Assembly: GCF_037975245.1 (NCBI RefSeq)
Contig: NC_092565.1
Location: forward strand, 20,822,999-20,886,998
DNA length: 64,000 nt
Origin: Apostichopus japonicus
Lineage: Eukaryota > Echinodermata > Holothuroidea > Aspidochirotida > Stichopodidae
Direction: 5' to 3'
Part shown: positions 61,501 through 64,000 of the stretch, piece by piece
Layout of the letters: the number at the start of each line of letters is the position of its first letter
Numbering within the stretch: the first letter of the stretch is position 1
Translations under genes and position numbers: made by a program
The notes under the pieces: generated by a model
The model's database searches: none
Seen by the model: only the letters and a program-made list of their open reading frames with translations
What the model was told of the DNA's origin: nothing

Positions 61501-62520
61501 ACTGCCTTCCATGCTGATTATAATTACCTGAAAGTAGCAACTGATTAAAAAAGAATTATTCATAATTCAATATCAGAATTATTCTCATTTTATTTTCAGA
61601 CTGGAAGTCTGGTATTTGGTGGAAACCACCTGTCTTTCATCACTAGTCTCAGTAAAGTTCCGGAAGAATCCCTCTTTTCTAGTTATTTATTGGCCTTAGT
61701 TAGCCATTCAGAGGTAAGAAAAAACACTTCGTCAGTGTGTAATTAGCAGACGGAATTGTGCTCGGATCAATGGCTTTCACTCTTTTCCTCCCCTCCCCTC
61801 CCCATACCCCTGCCTCCCTAGCATGAGATGGATGGTACATAATTAAGTTTGTGAGCCGCAGTGAAATGTTGTATATAATCTGTGGCCTGCAACACTTTAG
61901 GAGGTGTCAACTCCTGTGACAAAACAGAAATAGGGTATTTACCGGCTTAAAGAGTGGATCGAAACAATACAAGTTTCACGCTCTGCAGAAGGTATTTGGA
62001 ATTACAAACTCTTAAATATTTAAATTGAAACAAATATATAAAAAAAATCTAAGAAATTAAAAATTGTTATGTCAACACCTATACACTTATCAAATAGGCA
62101 TCTGTACAGTATCTCTAAACAGAATTTGGTCTAACATGGAAACATTGGTTATCCCTGACTTCACGTCCTTGTTTGCACTCATTTAAACCTTTTTGGGGTT
62201 TGAGGTTCGTTTTCAAATGTCCTTTTCTCTTTAAACCATAATTCTTTGGAGATATGTGCTTTGTTCAAATGTTCTTTCCTATTTGCTTCTTTCTGGTTTA
62301 CTATTTATCATAAATCTGCAAAAAGCTCTGGACTGCTCTTTTTAATTTTAACCCTAGGTGATCAGTCATTGTAAGGAGTTGGTCAGACTCGGAGCCTTAC
62401 AGATACTGATGAGGATTTACCAGCGGCAGCCGCACAGTCCAAAGGTCAACTGTTATCTGGCACAAATCATTGCTAATATGGCAGTATGTGAAGCGCTGCA
62501 TGCAGAGATTGTCCAAGCAG
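55427..62520 (+). CDS. SERAC1: SERAC1 (serine active site-containing protein 1), 5' part
   Basis: Nine exons join in frame: 55427-55505, 56589-56625, 57100-57221, 58133-58216, 58782-58925, 59390-59508, 60144-60269, 61600-61713, 62358-62520. They give about 329 residues, comparable to the N-terminal half of vertebrate SERAC1 (654 residues in human). A hydrophobic segment near residues 28-47 (KVGSALLTCAA.GGLLYVGY) matches the N-terminal membrane anchor. WHDHEYRMVAQSCDRRTLVG, RFFLPPP, EDELRKLLATLPKT.ID and NMAVCEALHAEIVQAG match human blocks recalled from the family. SERAC1 remodels phosphatidylglycerol at mitochondria-ER contacts. The alpha/beta-hydrolase domain with the catalytic serine lies past the right edge. 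The start is the first ATG after an acceptor at 55405-55406; a 5' UTR exon upstream is likely. Confidence 0.92.
56589..56625 (+). CDS. SERAC1: SERAC1 exon 2
   Basis: 37-nt microexon, acceptor tttacag, donor gtaagt; encodes (V)KVGSALLTCAA(S), first half of the membrane anchor. Phase joins both neighbours without a frameshift. Confidence 0.8.
57100..57221 (+). CDS. SERAC1: SERAC1 exon 3
   Basis: 122 nt, acceptor attcacag, donor gttcat (non-optimal). It encodes GGLLYVGYRHLERSVHYKPE and VTGSEGAGKYIYLKPFNAKQ, matching the human region with KSYIYV. Confidence 0.82.
57285..57600. repeat. CT-rich low-complexity tract in SERAC1 intron 3
   Basis: About 300 bp of pyrimidine-rich (ccttccctcc) DNA; the long Leu/Ser/Pro open frame across it has no coding value. 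Confidence 0.85.
58133..58216 (+). CDS. SERAC1: SERAC1 exon 4
   Basis: 84 nt, acceptor gtcacag, donor gtacgt; encodes DLVTHVKSKVQWNYHTLESI and VLENDET. The next intron contains two tRNA-derived SINEs. Confidence 0.82.
58252..58474 (-). mobile_element. tRNA-derived SINE (family 2), second copy
   Basis: In SERAC1 intron 4. Minus strand: cagttcagtggttaacgtc (A box) and gagttcgagtcac (B box), then gacgttaaatatgaa, gacttcggtcagctt and gaattcctgcttgcagg, ending in a short atac tail. Confidence 0.85.
58569..58655 (-). mobile_element. Truncated tRNA-derived SINE head
   Basis: Minus strand reads ataactcagttggtgggaca (A box) and ggtttgaaccctgg (B box), a tRNA-like head without a body. Also in SERAC1 intron 4. 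Confidence 0.6.
58782..58925 (+). CDS. SERAC1: SERAC1 exon 5
   Basis: 144 nt, acceptor ttgtag, donor gtgagt. It encodes WTSFLPFGRKKHRLWNDPRL, LLLKAQSENREERLAAVRAL and AKKHIWH, the segment before the strongly conserved WHD.EYR block. Confidence 0.9.
59390..59508 (+). CDS. SERAC1: SERAC1 exon 6
   Basis: 119 nt, acceptor catgcag, donor gtacgt. It encodes HEYRMVAQSCDRRTLVGLAR and INNVDERFFLPPPTVQTSE, the best match to human SERAC1 in the window. Confidence 0.93.
60144..60269 (+). CDS. SERAC1: SERAC1 exon 7
   Basis: 126 nt, phase 0 at both ends, acceptor cactag, donor gtcatt (weak). It encodes ETVEDELRKLLATLPKTSID, PCTKYFTMLALREGQSSQ and ADDQ; human has EEELRQLLASLPQTELD here. Confidence 0.92.
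60912..61045 (+). repeat. Dispersed repeat, copy 2 of 2
   Basis: Same block order as 26795-26935; lies in intron 7 of SERAC1. Confidence 0.5.
61600..61713 (+). CDS. SERAC1: SERAC1 exon 8
   Basis: 114 nt, acceptor tttcag, donor gtaaga. It encodes TGSLVFGGNHLSFITSLSKV and PEESLFSSYLLALVSHSE; human has [21 protein letters not shown]. Confidence 0.91.
61930..62030 (-). repeat. Dispersed repeat, copy 2 of 2 in window
   Basis: Reverse-complement counterpart of 15434-15512, in the SERAC1 intron before exon 9. Confidence 0.6.
62358..62520 (+). CDS. SERAC1: SERAC1 exon 9
   Basis: 163 nt, acceptor ccctag, donor gtgatt. It encodes VISHCKELVRLGALQILMRI, YQRQPHSPKVNCYLAQIIAN and MAVCEALHAEIVQA(G), the armadillo-like helical region before the hydrolase domain. 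The remaining exons are outside the window. Confidence 0.91.
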
Positions 62521-63948
62521 GTGATTGATCGTATTTATTGGAGAGTATTGCATTTACGTAGATAAGACAAAAATGAAACTATCAGTGTAATAATTAACAA
62601 TGTATTTCTGTCATTAAAGATTGTTCATGATAAAATCGTGGCTAGATAGTTTCCCATGGATTTCCTGTCTTGAAACGCCTCCATCTTGAAATTTGAAAAA
62701 AGTTACGATATTTACTTCTTTGGCTCATCCATGATCTTCACCCTGCTATGTCAGCTGTCGCTGAATACCTGCAGTACTTTATTAATGCAATATCACAAAT
62801 CAACCTTATGATTATGCATTGATATGCAGATTAGCCACTTATAGTTTTGCCTGTATTGTTTTCTGCATATGAGTAATGTTGTTGACAAACTGATTGGTCC
62901 ATATTTTCTCGTCCACCAATTCTAGTATTTCGATTGGCTGGAATAAGTTACTTTCTTCAACTCGTGAAGAGTTAGTCCTGTTGCGCATTTCAAAGCTTGT
63001 AATATCTCCTGTGTTTTGCAATTATCGGTCACCATTAAATTTACCGATTGTAATCAAATCACTGACCGAAATAATCACAACAAATCAATGTATCGGCTTC
63101 TGGAATGATTCTACTTTGTGGGTTTCTTTACTACTTGGCACATTTACAAGCACAGATATTGTCATAACCATAATATCCACAAAAGTGCTCTAAAACGCTA
63201 TGTAACAGTAAATAAAAAAATATATGACACAAAATATGTAGTAAAAATGCAGAATAAAATACAATATAAATGAGTATGAAAAAATAAAAAGCATGCACGT
63301 TTGAGTTTGTTGGAGTATTGCACATGAATAGAATTTAATACACAGTTTAAATATCGCAGTAATGCTGTCTAAAAAGGTAGGTTTTCAGTTTTGACTTAAA
63401 CGTTGTAAGACTAGAAACAGTTCTGAGTTCAGCTGGCAGCTGGCAGCTCATTCCAGAGGCGTGGCCCAGCCACGCAAAACCCAGAAGGGAATGACACAAT
63501 ATATATATATATCTGTATCCATACTATTGTATATCTATAGCTGGGTGTGAGTGTAACAGTACCATGCCATCCTATAACAGAATAGTTCAGTTTTTTTCTG
63601 TCTGGCAGTGTGTAGCTGACTTGTGATAACAGATAAACCTTTCCATGTACAAATGAAATGACAGACTAATAACAATCTGATACAGTCTGTGAAAGATCTC
63701 TGTCGTATATAGATCCAACTTATCATTGAAGAATAATTTAAAACCTTTTTATAAATCTATATAGTGTCCTGTGGTTGTGGCTTCTTTGGACTTTTCTTTT
63801 GAACCCCTTAATCTTCTGAAATTGTTAATTTTTGTCATTTTATTTGTCAAAGCTTGCATAAATAGCAATTCATGTGTTTGCTTGTATGTTACTTGCTTAC
63901 CTTTCCCTTCACTTTGGTGTTATTGTATTTCTAAATGTTGTATTTACT
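62521..63948 (+). other. SERAC1 intron (continues beyond the window)
   Basis: No exon recognised. A segment around 63350-63490 (aaaaaggtaggttttcagtt, then cagctcattccagaggcgtg) looks like a common interspersed-repeat tail, of unknown family. Confidence 0.5.
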
Positions 63949-64000
63949 AATCAAGACTGTTAGCTTAGTGGTTAACGCTTGTGCCTTGCAATCATAAGGT
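63949..64000 (+). mobile_element. Start of a tRNA-derived SINE cut by the window edge
   Basis: gttagcttagtggttaacgc is an A box like that of family 2, followed by ttgtgccttgcaatcataagg; the B box would lie just outside. Confidence 0.65.

Overview
This is an AT-rich, intron-rich animal (metazoan) genomic window dominated by non-coding and repetitive DNA. The protein families, TGACGTCA-rich and SINE-rich introns, and a two-exon TRIM-NHL gene suggest a marine invertebrate deuterostome, possibly an echinoderm. That placement is inference; no rRNA or mitochondrial marker is present. All gene models were built by hand from GT-AG splice sites, reading-phase continuity and recalled family sequences; no database search was run.

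Layout. (1) 1-12566: the 3' two-thirds of an SLC7-type heteromeric amino acid transporter light subunit (copy A, + strand). Its seven exons correspond to exons 4-10 of copy B, and the upstream exons lie left of the window. (2) 12567-16224: intergenic DNA holding a 58-bp minisatellite of about 1.3 kb, CRE-like sites and a CRE + TATA promoter candidate. (3) 16225-24247: a second, tandemly duplicated SLC7 light subunit (copy B, + strand) with nine recognised coding exons (about 450 residues). Its last short exon is not resolved. The copies share every comparable exon length and intron phase. One exon (5489-5592 versus 20856-20959) is almost identical while its neighbours are strongly diverged, which points to recent gene conversion. 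(4) 24248-42208: a gene-poor stretch of repeats, including a 1.2-kb long-inverted-repeat element with a 6-bp target duplication, a hAT-like element with an 8-bp duplication, and a higher-order minisatellite at 38.4-39.3 kb. (5) 42209-49446: a TRIM-NHL protein (RING, two B-boxes, coiled coil, NHL propeller; 699 residues; - strand; one 4.9-kb intron that carries a tRNA-derived SINE). (6) 49447-55426: intergenic DNA, with a possible secreted-protein exon on the - strand and an 871-bp non-autonomous hAT element. (7) 55427-62520: the first nine coding exons of SERAC1 (+ strand), running off the right edge before the lipase domain. (8) 62521-64000: SERAC1 intron, ending inside another tRNA-derived SINE.

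The genes do not form a functional cluster. The transporter pair is a tandem duplication; TRIM-NHL and SERAC1 are unrelated neighbours on opposite strands. I see no CRISPR array, operon or novel multi-gene system. The unusual content is gene conversion between the transporter copies, several transposons with well-defined ends, repeat arrays that abut splice acceptors, and an excess of perfect TGACGTCA octamers.
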